From Prevotella melaninogenica ATCC 25845 (GTDB lineage: Bacteria > Bacteroidota > Bacteroidia > Bacteroidales > Bacteroidaceae), in contig NC_014370.1 in NCBI RefSeq assembly GCF_000144405.1, forward strand, positions 873,501 through 937,500: DNA of 64,000 bases, given 5' to 3'. Of the stretch, positions 18,289 through 27,202 are shown one piece after another. Numbering within the stretch: the first letter of the stretch is position 1; every line of letters begins with the position of its first letter. Made by a program: the position numbers and the translations under genes. The notes under the pieces are model-generated. The model ran no database searches and was not told where the DNA came from. It saw nothing but the letters and a program-made list of their open reading frames with translations.

Positions 18289-18855
18289 CTACCATTCCAC
18301 TTTCAAATCCTTAAACATAACGGATTCTTTATTCTCTCCATTGAAGACATCAAAGCGCAGCAGTTTGATTTCCTTCACCTTATCTATATCCACATCATTG
18401 AAGATGATACGACCGTTGGTTGGGGCATCTTTGAAAACCCTGACCATCACATCATTGCCTACGGTAAGATTCTCTGTCTTTTGCCGTTCTCCATATAAAT
18501 CTACATAAGATGCTTCATACCCAGCAATAACCATATCCACCATATCGCTTGTAGTGGACATTTGGAAAATGGCCGTGATAGACTTTTCAGCCTTATTCCC
18601 CTTTAGTGAGATAAGCTTATAGGTTACACCATTGTCGCCTTGTGCCGTAGTGATGCCCTTGCCAAAGTCCATCGCCTTACGCAGATCGATATTCAGCTGC
18701 TCTACCTCACTCACACGCCTGGAAAGTCCGTTCAACTGTTGCTGCTGTGCCTCTATTTTCTGTTTTAACTCTATGACTTGACTTTCAAGGGGTTGCTGCG
18801 CCATTGCAGAAGCCGACAGCATCATACTAAATACAGCAACTAATAGTTTCTTCAT
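18289..18855 (-). CDS. secreted coiled-coil protein of unknown function
   Basis: 188 aa from the ATG at 18855, chosen because it starts a signal peptide (MKKLLVAVFSMMLSASAMAQ). A longer in-frame reading to 18978 would hide the signal. Residues about 25-60 form a Gln-rich coiled coil (QVIELKQKIEAQQQQLNG). A beta-rich region of about 120 aa follows, ending FKDLKVEW. No family recognised; it is a periplasmic or surface protein in the cargo zone before the tra operon. Confidence 0.7.
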   Translation of the reverse strand: MKKLLVAVFSMMLSASAMAQQPLESQVIELKQKIEAQQQQLNGLSRRVSEVEQLNIDLRKAMDFGKGITTAQGDNGVTYKLISLKGNKAEKSITAIFQMSTTSDMVDMVIAGYEASYVDLYGERQKTENLTVGNDVMVRVFKDAPTNGRIIFNDVDIDKVKEIKLLRFDVFNGENKESVMFKDLKVEW

Positions 18856-19308
18856 AGACGGTATAGTTATGATGATTGTTTTATTTTCAACAACAAAGAT
18901 ACTCAATTCTTCGTACATTCTCTTTTGGCGACTCAAAAAACTATCAGATTCATAATCTTTTCTGACAAATCGGTCCATCGACCGTTAATCTATCTTAAAC
19001 CTTAATTTTTATCTGCTTTTTGTACAATCCCCACATATCATATTCTCTAATCATACGTCTTATTACATTTACACAAAGGCACATTAACCATCTATCAATG
19101 AGGCTCTTCACGGCAACAAAGCCACTTGCAAGTATAAAACAAAAACACTATCTTTGTCCATGATTTCACGATTTAGCATCTTCCTCTTTTACCTAACTCG
19201 CAAGATGCCTATTTCTCGAAATAACGCTACTGGGGCCCAACTCCATTTGATAACCGGCCTACCAAAAAGGAGTTTGTTATTATCTCACAACTAATAACAA
19301 CCTCGACA
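18856..19308. other. intergenic region between the secreted protein gene and the tra operon
   Basis: 453 bases without a convincing gene. A minus-strand -7 box TATCTTTG (18901 to 18894) suits the secreted protein gene. A short repeat CGGTC-N4-GACCG lies near 18970-18985. The right part carries the traA promoter (19126-19156) and a leader of about 145 bases. Confidence 0.5.
19126..19156 (+). promoter_or_regulatory. promoter of the tra operon
   Basis: TTG at 19126-19128, 20 bases, then TATCTTTG at 19149-19156. It is the only consensus promoter before the tra genes; the following leader of about 145 bases could host regulation. Confidence 0.65.
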
Positions 19309-19998
19309 ATGAGAGACAACATCATGATCACCTTTGCCAATCAGAAGGGCGGTGTCGGAAAGACAACGCTCTGCACCATGTTCGCCGATTATTTGGCTGC
19401 AAAGGGAGAGAACGTACTCGTTGTGGATTTCGACCGTCAGCAGACCATCTTTTCCAAACGGCAGGAAGACATCGGGAAATACGAGGGTGTGCGACTGCCT
19501 TATACCGTACAGCCCTTCGACATCAAAAACACCAACAACGTCAGGGAGTTCCTGACGAATCTACGCAACGGCTATAAAGGCTTCGTGCTGATGGACACTC
19601 CCGGCAACCTGTCGCAGCAGGGACTGGTACCCATCTTCGCCCTCAGCCATTACATCGTCTGCCCTTATCAGTTCGAGGCTACCTCCATCAGTTCCACCGC
19701 CACTTTCATCGGCTTCATCGCTAAACTCCAGCACATGCTGCCCGTCATGAAGAGCCGATTCATCTTCGTCGTGAACAAATGGGACAAGCGATATGGCCGC
19801 AAGGCGGAACTGGAACTGTGGGATAAGACGGAGGAGCGGCTGCGCCACTTCGGACTGGTTGCGCCGCGCATAGAGGTCAAGGCGGATATGCAACGGTACA
19901 ATACCATCGAACTGATGGGGCCGCAAAACGACATCGTGTCACCCACCTTCGACTTTATGTATCAACAGATCTCAGAACCTAAAGAGCAGACAAAATGA
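19309..19998 (+). CDS. traA: ParA-like ATPase, first gene of the tra operon (TraA)
   Basis: 229 aa with a deviant Walker A (FANQKGGVGKTTLC), VVDFDRQQ and FVLMDTPGNLSQQG, as in ParA/MinD ATPases. TraA-type ATPases start the conjugation operons of Bacteroides elements; the role (positioning DNA or the mating machine) is not firmly known. A second ATG at 19324 is possible. Its end overlaps the next gene by 4 bases. Confidence 0.85.
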   Translation: MRDNIMITFANQKGGVGKTTLCTMFADYLAAKGENVLVVDFDRQQTIFSKRQEDIGKYEGVRLPYTVQPFDIKNTNNVREFLTNLRNGYKGFVLMDTPGNLSQQGLVPIFALSHYIVCPYQFEATSISSTATFIGFIAKLQHMLPVMKSRFIFVVNKWDKRYGRKAELELWDKTEERLRHFGLVAPRIEVKADMQRYNTIELMGPQNDIVSPTFDFMYQQISEPKEQTK

Positions 19999-20402
19999 AA
20001 ACGAATACTTCTCATTCGCAGGTTGCACCTACCAATGACTTGCTCAACCTGCCCGACATAGATGGTGTGTTTAATGAGGTGAAAGGGCCATCTGTCCCTC
20101 CACTTTCACAAGCTATCCCTAAGGCAACTCATACTGACATTCACCAGACTGATAACAGTTGGAAACTCTTCCGGCAGTGTGCCCAGCAATACGGCTACCG
20201 TGTCAAGAAGAACGACCGCAAGAACTACGAGATAGACAACGAGGTGGTGGAGTTGCTGAAGCTCTGCAACATCAACAACATGTCCGTTACCGACATCATC
20301 AATGCCGCTCTCCGTGCCTTCATCGGCACCAACAGCGGCTACCTCAAAGAGTTTCTACGCAGTAACGATTATATTGTCAATAACCTTCAAGATCATGTAT
20401 AG
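19995..20402 (+). CDS. DUF3408-like conjugation protein
   Basis: 135 aa. The N-terminus is loose and Pro-rich. The C-terminus (YEIDNEVVELLKLCNINNMSVTDIINAALRAFI) resembles ribbon-helix-helix DNA-binding proteins of the DUF3408 kind that follow traA in Bacteroides elements. It probably works with the ParA-like ATPase as its DNA-binding partner. Translationally coupled on both sides. Confidence 0.65.
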   Translation: MKTNTSHSQVAPTNDLLNLPDIDGVFNEVKGPSVPPLSQAIPKATHTDIHQTDNSWKLFRQCAQQYGYRVKKNDRKNYEIDNEVVELLKLCNINNMSVTDIINAALRAFIGTNSGYLKEFLRSNDYIVNNLQDHV

Positions 20403-20997
20403 GCAAAGTATCATCTGGACCGCACCAATGGTGGATTTCCTTACTGACCACTACAAGGCGATGAGCAATGCCTCGTTAGCCAAGCGTCTGGGCATTTCTC
20501 TGAGCTGCTTACGCCGAAAGCTGCATGAGTTGGGCTTGCGTAAACACCCTGTCACCAAGGCGATGACGGTAGTAGAGACCGTCTGTCGGCTATACAGCAG
20601 CCATTCCCATAGTGAGATTGCCCGGCTTACCGGCATATCCACCCGGACGGTTTCACGAATCGTGAAGAAGTACCATCTTAGCAGGACTTTAGACGATGCC
20701 CGGCAGATACGGTCCCGCAGCAGAAGGAGCATCATCAAACGGGAGAAGGCTCGCGTGTTGTTCGGTCTGCCCCAGAAAACCAACATCAAAGTGGTAGGCA
20801 ACAAGAAACGGGTGGTCCTGAAGAGCATCCTGAAGTCATATGGCTATCTTGTTATCCCAGGACGTAACACATTATATTATCATGAGAATCTGAAGCGCCG
20901 CCCGATTCGTGAGAGCAACGGCGAGAGGCTGGGCTTGCGGTTTCAGCCCATGAGTGCCTATCCTGCCGCATCAGTTCCATGCCCGTCATTCACTTAA
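20395..20997 (+). CDS. helix-turn-helix protein of the tra operon
   Basis: 200 aa from the ATG at 20395, which overlaps the previous stop by 8 bases; an upstream in-frame start lies inside the previous gene. Two HTH-like stretches are visible: NASLAKRLGISLSCLRRKL and SEIARLTGISTRTVSRIVKK. The rest is very basic (RSRSRRSIIKREKAR). A DNA-binding role is likely, perhaps regulation of transfer or relaxosome help. Confidence 0.65.
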   Translation: MYRQSIIWTAPMVDFLTDHYKAMSNASLAKRLGISLSCLRRKLHELGLRKHPVTKAMTVVETVCRLYSSHSHSEIARLTGISTRTVSRIVKKYHLSRTLDDARQIRSRSRRSIIKREKARVLFGLPQKTNIKVVGNKKRVVLKSILKSYGYLVIPGRNTLYYHENLKRRPIRESNGERLGLRFQPMSAYPAASVPCPSFT

Positions 20998-21009
20998 TGC
21001 CTATTGCGT

Positions 21010-21375
21010 ATGAATTTTCAAGTATTCCTTGGTTTTATCGTGGCTTGCTACCTCTGCTATTACTTCTGCACGGTGGCCTACGACCTGCTGGAGAACAGCA
21101 AGCGGGCTGCCAGTGAGGACGACAAGGCGCAGGAGGAAGTCATCGACATCTCCGATGAGGTAAGGGAGTTTGCGCCCATCCTCATCACTCGCCCTATTGT
21201 CAAGAAGCAAAAGGCAGCTGCCATGAAACGGAAGCAGACGGCAGAGCTCCTGATGACTGGCGGCATTGAGGTAAACGACCTGCTGGTCAAGGTGGAAGAC
21301 CTGTCGAAAGACGGTGAGAACAGTGAACTGGGTGGGCTGCTTGCCGACTGGAAGAAAAGTCCACCATCTTCATAG
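21010..21375 (+). CDS. small membrane-anchored conjugation protein (TraD-like position)
   Basis: 121 aa from the ATG at 21010, starting MNFQVFLGFIVACYLCYYF, one membrane span. The soluble part is acidic then basic, with LLMTGGIEVNDLLVKVEDLSKD. It occupies the place of TraC/TraD in Bacteroides operons. No enzymatic motif. Function unknown. Confidence 0.6.
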   Translation: MNFQVFLGFIVACYLCYYFCTVAYDLLENSKRAASEDDKAQEEVIDISDEVREFAPILITRPIVKKQKAAAMKRKQTAELLMTGGIEVNDLLVKVEDLSKDGENSELGGLLADWKKSPPSS

Positions 21376-21494
21376 CGGATTTCTTCATGAATCATATATC
21401 GACCTTTATCTTTAATATTTCAGACGTAGCACTTTAACTTGCTTCACTTACGGCTTTAACATGGAATTGAATTTCAAATTTAATCCATTCGATT

Positions 21495-21857
21495 ATGTTG
21501 CAATTAAGAGAACAAGCAGTAAGATGCGTAAAACGTGCTTGGAGCTTTGCGAAGCGTCAGTCTTTGAAATTAGCAGTGGGTGTATGTATGTTCACCCTGA
21601 GTACAGGAACAGCGTTGGCCAACAGCAGGGGGGCGGGCGGCTTCTCAAAGGCCACCACGGAGATCTCTTCGTATCAGACCCCTGTTTCCAACCTGATGAA
21701 GGCCATCGCAGCCGTCATCGTGCTTGTGGGTGCGTTCAATGTATATTTCAAGATGCAGAACGGCGACCAGGACGTGAAGAAGACCATCATGCTCACCATC
21801 GGTGGCTGTGTGGCTTTCATCGCCATGTCGGAGGCGCTTCCGCTCTTCTTCAAGTAA
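21495..21857 (+). CDS. traE: conjugal transfer protein TraE (DUF4134)
   Basis: 120 aa. A basic N-terminus and signal-like segment are followed by two membrane spans (LMKAIAAVIVLVGAFNVYFKM and TIMLTIGGCVAFIAMSEALPLFF). This is the DUF4134 pattern, similar in layout to VirB2 pilins, so it may form the pilus-like part of the channel. About 120 bases of non-coding DNA precede it. Confidence 0.85.
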   Translation: MLQLREQAVRCVKRAWSFAKRQSLKLAVGVCMFTLSTGTALANSRGAGGFSKATTEISSYQTPVSNLMKAIAAVIVLVGAFNVYFKMQNGDQDVKKTIMLTIGGCVAFIAMSEALPLFFK

Positions 21858-21919
21858 CTAACCGGTGGGAGCCGGACCATCTGACCATGCGTCTGGCTCC
21901 TGCCAAATTTCAACATTCT

Positions 21920-22198
21920 ATGGAAGATTTCTTTCCTATATACAAGGGCATACAGAAACCGTTGGAGTTCATGGGCATCAGAGGCCGATTCCTGACCTTT
22001 GCTGCCATAGCCATCGGCGTGTCCTTCCTCGGTTTTATCCTCTTCTCCATCATCTTGGGTAAGTTAGCCGGCTTCATTGCCATGATTGTCCTTGCCCTTG
22101 TTGGACTGGCCACCATTTACATCCGGCAGCGCAATGGCCTTCATGCCAAACGCCACGATAAGGGTATCTGCATCTATCACGGAATCTTCAAACAATAA
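21920..22198 (+). CDS. traF: conjugal transfer protein TraF (DUF4133, VirB3-like)
   Basis: 92 aa starting MEDFFPIYKGIQKPLEFMGI, like other DUF4133 proteins; ATGs further upstream, including 21887, are in frame but outside the family pattern. Two membrane helices (FAAIAIGVSFLGFILFSIIL, GFIAMIVLALVGLATIYI). It corresponds to VirB3 and precedes the VirB4 ATPase by 5 bases. Confidence 0.82.
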   Translation: MEDFFPIYKGIQKPLEFMGIRGRFLTFAAIAIGVSFLGFILFSIILGKLAGFIAMIVLALVGLATIYIRQRNGLHAKRHDKGICIYHGIFKQ

Positions 22199-22203
22199 AG
22201 GTT

Positions 22204-25089
22204 ATGACACAGAAAAGAAAACCATTCGACAAGCTCTTTGCCCAGTTGCAGGACATCAGGGAGAAGGGCGGGAAACTGCTCAACACGGTGCTCTGGTCGC
22301 AGAAGGGCAATCCATCAGTATTTTTCGAGATAGAGAATCCCGTGCAGCAGTATTGTACCGATGCCGACCAGTATCGGCTCTTTCAGGACGTACTGGCCAA
22401 TATCGTCAAGACGCTCGGCGAGGGCTATACCCTCCAGAAGCAGGATATTTTCTGCAAGCAGGAATATCACCATGAGCCGGAGGGAGAACAGGAGTTCCTC
22501 ACCGAAAGTTACTTCAACTACTTCGAGGGACGGCCTTATACCGACATACGCACCTTTCTCATCATCACGCAGGAATGTGCGCACAATGCCTTCGTGAAAT
22601 ACGATGCCAAGCGATGGGAGGACTTCCATGTAAAGGTGGCCAAGGTAGCCGACATCCTGCAGGAGAAAGGTATTGCGCACCGTAAGCTGAGCAAGCCTGA
22701 GATTGTCGAGTACCTTCATCGCTTCATGGCGTTCCAGTTCAAGCAGGGACCATTCTCCATGACCAACTTCAAGTGCTCGGACGAGAACCTGAAGATTGGC
22801 GACCGCACGGTAAAGTCCTTCCCCTTGGTGGATATAGACGAAATCAACATGCCCAACTTCGTGCGTCCGTTCCTCTCTGTGAATATCAACGGTACTTACA
22901 TTGCCACCGACCTCTTCTCCTTCCTGACGGAGATTCCTTATACCGATTGCGTCATCTACAATCAGGTCATCCAGATACCTGCCCAACGAAAACTCATGCG
23001 GAAGCTGCAAGGCAAGGCGAAACGTCATGGCTCCATGCCCGACCCGTCCAACCGCATCGCCAAGGAAGATATAGAACGATTACTGGACACGTTGGCCGTG
23101 GATAGCAAACTGATGGTCTATACCAACTTTAATATCCTCGTCAGCTGTCCACACGATAAGATAACCCCAGTTACCTCGTATATCGAGACGAAACTCTACG
23201 ACTGCGCCATCATGCCTTCTCGGTCAGCGTATAACCAGTTGGAACTCTTCACATGCAGTTTCCCGGGCAACGGCTATGCCTTCAATCCCGACTACGATCT
23301 CTTCCTTACGTTGTCGGACGCCGCACTCTGCCTTTGCTTCAAGGAGCATCTGAAACACTCGGAGGAGACGCCACTCAAAACCTACTATACAGATCGGCAG
23401 GGACTACCCGTGGCGATAGACATTACCGGCAAGGAAGGTGCGCACAAATATACCGACAATGCCAATTTCTTTTGTATAGGACCTTCTGGCAGTGGCAAGA
23501 GCTTCCACATGAACAGTGTGGTGCGCCAGCTTCTGGAGCAAAACACGGATGTGGTGATGGTTGATACTGGTGACAGCTACGAGGGAATATGCAGCTACTT
23601 CGGTGGCACTTATATCACCTATTCCAAGGAGCATCCCATCTCCATGAATCCGTTCAAGATTACCAAAACGGAGTACCGACAGAACTTCGGGGAGAAGAAG
23701 AACTTCCTCAAATCCCTCATCTTCCTGATCTTCAAGGGTAGCGAGATGCCCTCCAAGATTGAGGATGCCATCATCAATCAGGTCATTGTAGAGTATTACG
23801 ATGCCTACTTTCATCCTTTCCGTGGCTTTTCTTCCGAAGAAAAGGACAGACTGCGCCACCGACTTTTGCTGGAGGATAAGAAGAACGGCGAGTATGAGAA
23901 GTATGGTGAGAAGGTGGAGCATCGCTATTATCAGGACTTTGAGGAACATCAGAGCGACATTTCCACAAAGGACTATGCAGAGGGTAAGGACGACATCTTT
24001 TCAGAAGCAGAGGTGCGGCATCAGGTCAAGGCAAAGCGTCAGGTGGAGAAACTACATGCCTTGGTCAATGACAAAGCTGCGACCGAAGGCGAAAAGGTGG
24101 CGGCCAACCGTCAGCTTATGCGCATCATGGCGGAGGTGATCGAGGGCAGCTATCTTATGCGTATCGAACAGAAGATAGAGAAAATGGAACAGCGCAGACG
24201 GAAGATGACCGTCAGGAAATTGTCTTTCAATACTTTCTATGAATATGCCTTGGAACGTATTCCACAGCTGATGGCCGAGAAAAAGATAGCCTTCAACATT
24301 GACAACTTCGCTGCCATCCTCGAACAGTTCTACCGTGGCGGTGAACTGGAGAGTACACTGAACAACGATTTGGAGCAGTCGCTCTTCGATGAGCGGTTTA
24401 TCGTCTTTGAGATAGACAAAATCAAGGACGACCCCGTGCTGTTTCCCATCGTTGTGCTCATCATCATGGATGTGTTCCTCCAGAAGATGCGTATCAAGAA
24501 AGGCCGAAAGGCACTCATCATCGAAGAGGCATGGAAGGCCATCGCCTCGCCTACGATGGCAGAGTATATCAAATATCTGTATAAGACGGTGCGCAAGTTC
24601 CACGGCATCGCCGGTGTGGTGACGCAGGAATTGAACGATGTGATTGACTCGCCCATTGTCAAAGAGGCGATTATCAACAACAGTGATGTGAAAATCCTGC
24701 TCGACCAGGCCAAGTTCAAGGACAGGTACGATGACATTGCGGCCATCCTCGGATTGACGGCCGTACAGCGACAGCAGATCTTCACCATCAATGCGCTCAA
24801 CAACCACGAGGGACGCAACTACTTCAAGGAGGTATGGATATGCCGTGGGCAGGTGTCGGACGTGTATGGTGTGGAGGAGCCGCCTGAATGTTACTGGGCC
24901 TATACTACGGAACGGGCAGAAAAGGAAGCTCTCAAAATCTATACAAGGCACTTCGGTGGCAACATCCAACGTGCCATCACGGAGATCGAAAAAGACCGCA
25001 GACAGACTGGGATAAATAAATATCTCGACTTCGCGCGGCAGGTCAACAATCATCAAAACATTATGAGCTTATGGAAAAGTCAAAGTTAA
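22204..25089 (+). CDS. traG: VirB4-type conjugation ATPase TraG
   Basis: 961 aa. Walker A FCIGPSGSGKSFHMNSVV lies near residue 426, and the Walker B region reads KGRKALIIEEAWKAI. A motif VVTQELNDV follows, typical of VirB4/TraC ATPases. It powers pilus and channel assembly at the inner membrane. It is longer than many VirB4 proteins because of a charged helical insert (about 540-680). It overlaps the next gene by 19 bases. Confidence 0.93.
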   Translation: MTQKRKPFDKLFAQLQDIREKGGKLLNTVLWSQKGNPSVFFEIENPVQQYCTDADQYRLFQDVLANIVKTLGEGYTLQKQDIFCKQEYHHEPEGEQEFLTESYFNYFEGRPYTDIRTFLIITQECAHNAFVKYDAKRWEDFHVKVAKVADILQEKGIAHRKLSKPEIVEYLHRFMAFQFKQGPFSMTNFKCSDENLKIGDRTVKSFPLVDIDEINMPNFVRPFLSVNINGTYIATDLFSFLTEIPYTDCVIYNQVIQIPAQRKLMRKLQGKAKRHGSMPDPSNRIAKEDIERLLDTLAVDSKLMVYTNFNILVSCPHDKITPVTSYIETKLYDCAIMPSRSAYNQLELFTCSFPGNGYAFNPDYDLFLTLSDAALCLCFKEHLKHSEETPLKTYYTDRQGLPVAIDITGKEGAHKYTDNANFFCIGPSGSGKSFHMNSVVRQLLEQNTDVVMVDTGDSYEGICSYFGGTYITYSKEHPISMNPFKITKTEYRQNFGEKKNFLKSLIFLIFKGSEMPSKIEDAIINQVIVEYYDAYFHPFRGFSSEEKDRLRHRLLLEDKKNGEYEKYGEKVEHRYYQDFEEHQSDISTKDYAEGKDDIFSEAEVRHQVKAKRQVEKLHALVNDKAATEGEKVAANRQLMRIMAEVIEGSYLMRIEQKIEKMEQRRRKMTVRKLSFNTFYEYALERIPQLMAEKKIAFNIDNFAAILEQFYRGGELESTLNNDLEQSLFDERFIVFEIDKIKDDPVLFPIVVLIIMDVFLQKMRIKKGRKALIIEEAWKAIASPTMAEYIKYLYKTVRKFHGIAGVVTQELNDVIDSPIVKEAIINNSDVKILLDQAKFKDRYDDIAAILGLTAVQRQQIFTINALNNHEGRNYFKEVWICRGQVSDVYGVEEPPECYWAYTTERAEKEALKIYTRHFGGNIQRAITEIEKDRRQTGINKYLDFARQVNNHQNIMSLWKSQS

Positions 25090-25799
25090 TCCTCGTTCTG
25101 ACGATGCTCCTTGCCTCGCTGAATATCCGGGCTGGCTGGCGTGTGGTGATCGACAAGAGAACGATGGCAGCAGTAACGGCAAATGCAGTTTCACAGAAAA
25201 TCATTGAGGACAAGCACAACGGTCGTCTGGATTCCATAAAGTCCAAGCAGGAGAAGCTGATGCAATACACCGCTACGATGGCAAGCATTAAGGAACTCTA
25301 CCTACTCTCCATGCAGAACATTACAGGCTTTGGGGAGGAAAGCAAATACTATGGGGAAATAGTCTCGCTCACCGCTGGTATCTTCAAGGACGTGCCCATC
25401 GTGTTGAAACAGCTCGGCAAGTCGCCGGGCAAAAACTATGTAGTATGCATCAATGAGATGGCCAACCTCGTGTCCGAGACGGAAGGACTGGTACACGACT
25501 TTGTGGACATTGTGAACAATGGCAGAATCCGCAACCCACTCAAAGAAGGCAAAAACGGCGGCAAGGACGATGGGTATAACCTGCTTAACCGCTATGAACG
25601 GCTGACGATGGCTAACAAAATCTACAGCCGTCTGCTTGAAATCCACTACAAACTGGAGGTCATGGTGATGATGTGTCAGTTCGGTAACAGCTGGGGCGAT
25701 GTGCTCATGGCCATCGACGTGGAGTCATGGGCTGCCTATATCACCGCTCGCAACTCGGTGGACGGGCTGATTGACAACTGGAACGGATTGGGTGTATAA
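25071..25799 (+). CDS. secreted conjugation protein, VirB5-like position
   Basis: 242 aa with a signal peptide (MEKSKLILVLTMLLASLNIRAG) and a mostly helical body containing repeats of short helices. It lies between VirB4 and VirB6 genes, where VirB5/TraI-type proteins are found. A distant relative is encoded at 61599-62321 (similar length and C-terminal layout, W...VESWAAYI versus W...PEGWATVM). Exact family not recognised. Confidence 0.7.
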   Translation: MEKSKLILVLTMLLASLNIRAGWRVVIDKRTMAAVTANAVSQKIIEDKHNGRLDSIKSKQEKLMQYTATMASIKELYLLSMQNITGFGEESKYYGEIVSLTAGIFKDVPIVLKQLGKSPGKNYVVCINEMANLVSETEGLVHDFVDIVNNGRIRNPLKEGKNGGKDDGYNLLNRYERLTMANKIYSRLLEIHYKLEVMVMMCQFGNSWGDVLMAIDVESWAAYITARNSVDGLIDNWNGLGV

Positions 25800-25813
25800 T
25801 GGAGGTCGAGCCT

Positions 25814-26509
25814 ATGAAAAGAGCATATTATATAAATAGGTGTTGGATGTTGCTCTTATGCCTAACATTAGCAGCTCCTACTTTTGCCGATGTAATTCCC
25901 ACACCGAGGGATCCGGCCACCATCGAAGCCCTCATCAGTCTGCACAAACTCATTAAGGGCGAGGAGGACAAGGCCTTGGCAAAGGTGACGACGAGTTTTG
26001 GCGAGCAGAGCATCATCACAAAAGGTGCCACGAAGTTCAATGATGTGAGGACGACCTTGGACAGCAAACTGAACAACGGCTATTCCTACGTCATCTTAGC
26101 CAGTGCGTTGGGTTCGACGGCCAACAGCATGTATCGTCTGATACAGGAGTATTCCCAGTTTACACGCTCCACCTTTCAATATACCTTCAAGAAACCGATG
26201 GTGGCATGGTACTATACCGAGGCGAACATGGCATGTGCAAGGGAAATCAAGAATATCAAAGCCCTTTATGCCTCGCTTGCCGCCAGCGGTATCAACGCAA
26301 TGAAGGCCTCGGTGGACGAGAAGCTACATCTGGTCATGGAACTGAGAACATCCATCGAGAACATGAGGGGAATTATAGACGGTGCCAACGTATGGTGCAG
26401 CATCATTACCGTCGGCGGCTTCAGATACGATTACATCTGGGACATTCTCAACAGTGAGGTAACGGACAAGATAGCAGAGAGAGTAATCAATAAATGGAAC
26501 AGCGTATGA
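25814..26509 (+). CDS. secreted tra-operon protein of unknown function
   Basis: 231 aa from the ATG at 25814, which starts a signal peptide ending in TFADVIP. The body is helical and Ala/Ser-rich, with the ending YDYIWDILNSEVTDKIAERVINKWNSV. It overlaps the next gene by 4 bases. No family recognised; by context it is a periplasmic component of the mating apparatus. Confidence 0.65.
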   Translation: MKRAYYINRCWMLLLCLTLAAPTFADVIPTPRDPATIEALISLHKLIKGEEDKALAKVTTSFGEQSIITKGATKFNDVRTTLDSKLNNGYSYVILASALGSTANSMYRLIQEYSQFTRSTFQYTFKKPMVAWYYTEANMACAREIKNIKALYASLAASGINAMKASVDEKLHLVMELRTSIENMRGIIDGANVWCSIITVGGFRYDYIWDILNSEVTDKIAERVINKWNSV

Positions 26510-27186
26510 GAAAGTATTTATTGATAATAGTGGGCTTGCTTTACCTATGTTTACCAGTATCGGCACAGCATCCAACCTACGACGACCAGAAGGAAAAGCA
26601 GTGGAAGTCAATGGAAAACGGGCCGTGGGATTTTTCTCCTGCATGGTATTATTACCTGCTGCATAAAAAGTATAGTGGTGGGGAGACCTACTGGAAATGG
26701 GGATTCCTTAAATCTGGTTGGAGGGTGCGGTTCAAGGAAAGTAAGTCCAAGGTGAAGCGGATCATGCCCACCCGTATCACCGCCGAGGAGACACAACGGC
26801 AGAAGATGAAGGAAGCCGAACAGGAACGTGTCAAGATGGAAGAACTCTACAAGGAGGAAGTGGCGCGTGCCGCTGACAGGAATGTCGATCTGGTTTATTC
26901 TTCGTTCAAGGCCGCCTTTGACCGTATGCAGCAATCCATTGCCGACGGACTGCTCTTCTGTATGCAGCGAAGCAAGGGCAAACTGAAATATCAGGTCGAT
27001 GAACTGACACGGCAGAATGAAATGATTTGCCAGGACATCGTCTACATCCATCGGACAGGTGCAGGGTATGAACTTGAAAACGCCAAGCGGCAGAAAGCCT
27101 ACCAGCAATACAAGAAACAGATGGAGGAGATGGTCAGCCGTGTGGCGCACCTTGTCGGCATGGCGCAGAACTATTACAAACGATAA
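26506..27186 (+). CDS. secreted tra-operon protein with charged helices
   Basis: About 226 aa from the ATG at 26506 (signal peptide MRKYLLIIVGLLYLCLPVSA). It has an aromatic patch (GPWDFSPAWYYYLLHKKYSGG), then a long charged helix (EAEQERVKMEELYKEEVARA). No family recognised. It sits between secreted proteins and TraJ. Confidence 0.65.
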   Translation: MRKYLLIIVGLLYLCLPVSAQHPTYDDQKEKQWKSMENGPWDFSPAWYYYLLHKKYSGGETYWKWGFLKSGWRVRFKESKSKVKRIMPTRITAEETQRQKMKEAEQERVKMEELYKEEVARAADRNVDLVYSSFKAAFDRMQQSIADGLLFCMQRSKGKLKYQVDELTRQNEMICQDIVYIHRTGAGYELENAKRQKAYQQYKKQMEEMVSRVAHLVGMAQNYYKR

Positions 27187-27202
27187 AACATGGTTTAAGA
27201 AT

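Noticed and set aside
19309..19998. ParA-like ATPase as a plasmid partition gene with a parS site
   Set aside because: It is the first gene of a conserved tra operon and no repeated parS-like sequence was seen; TraA is the simpler reading.
21461..22198. A 245-codon frame running from before traE to the end of traF
   Set aside because: Its first part overlaps traE in another frame and is not protein-like; only the last 92 codons match the DUF4133 pattern.
24052..25056. Minus-strand frame of 334 codons opposite traG
   Set aside because: Mirror of the conserved VirB4 Walker B region; not protein-like.
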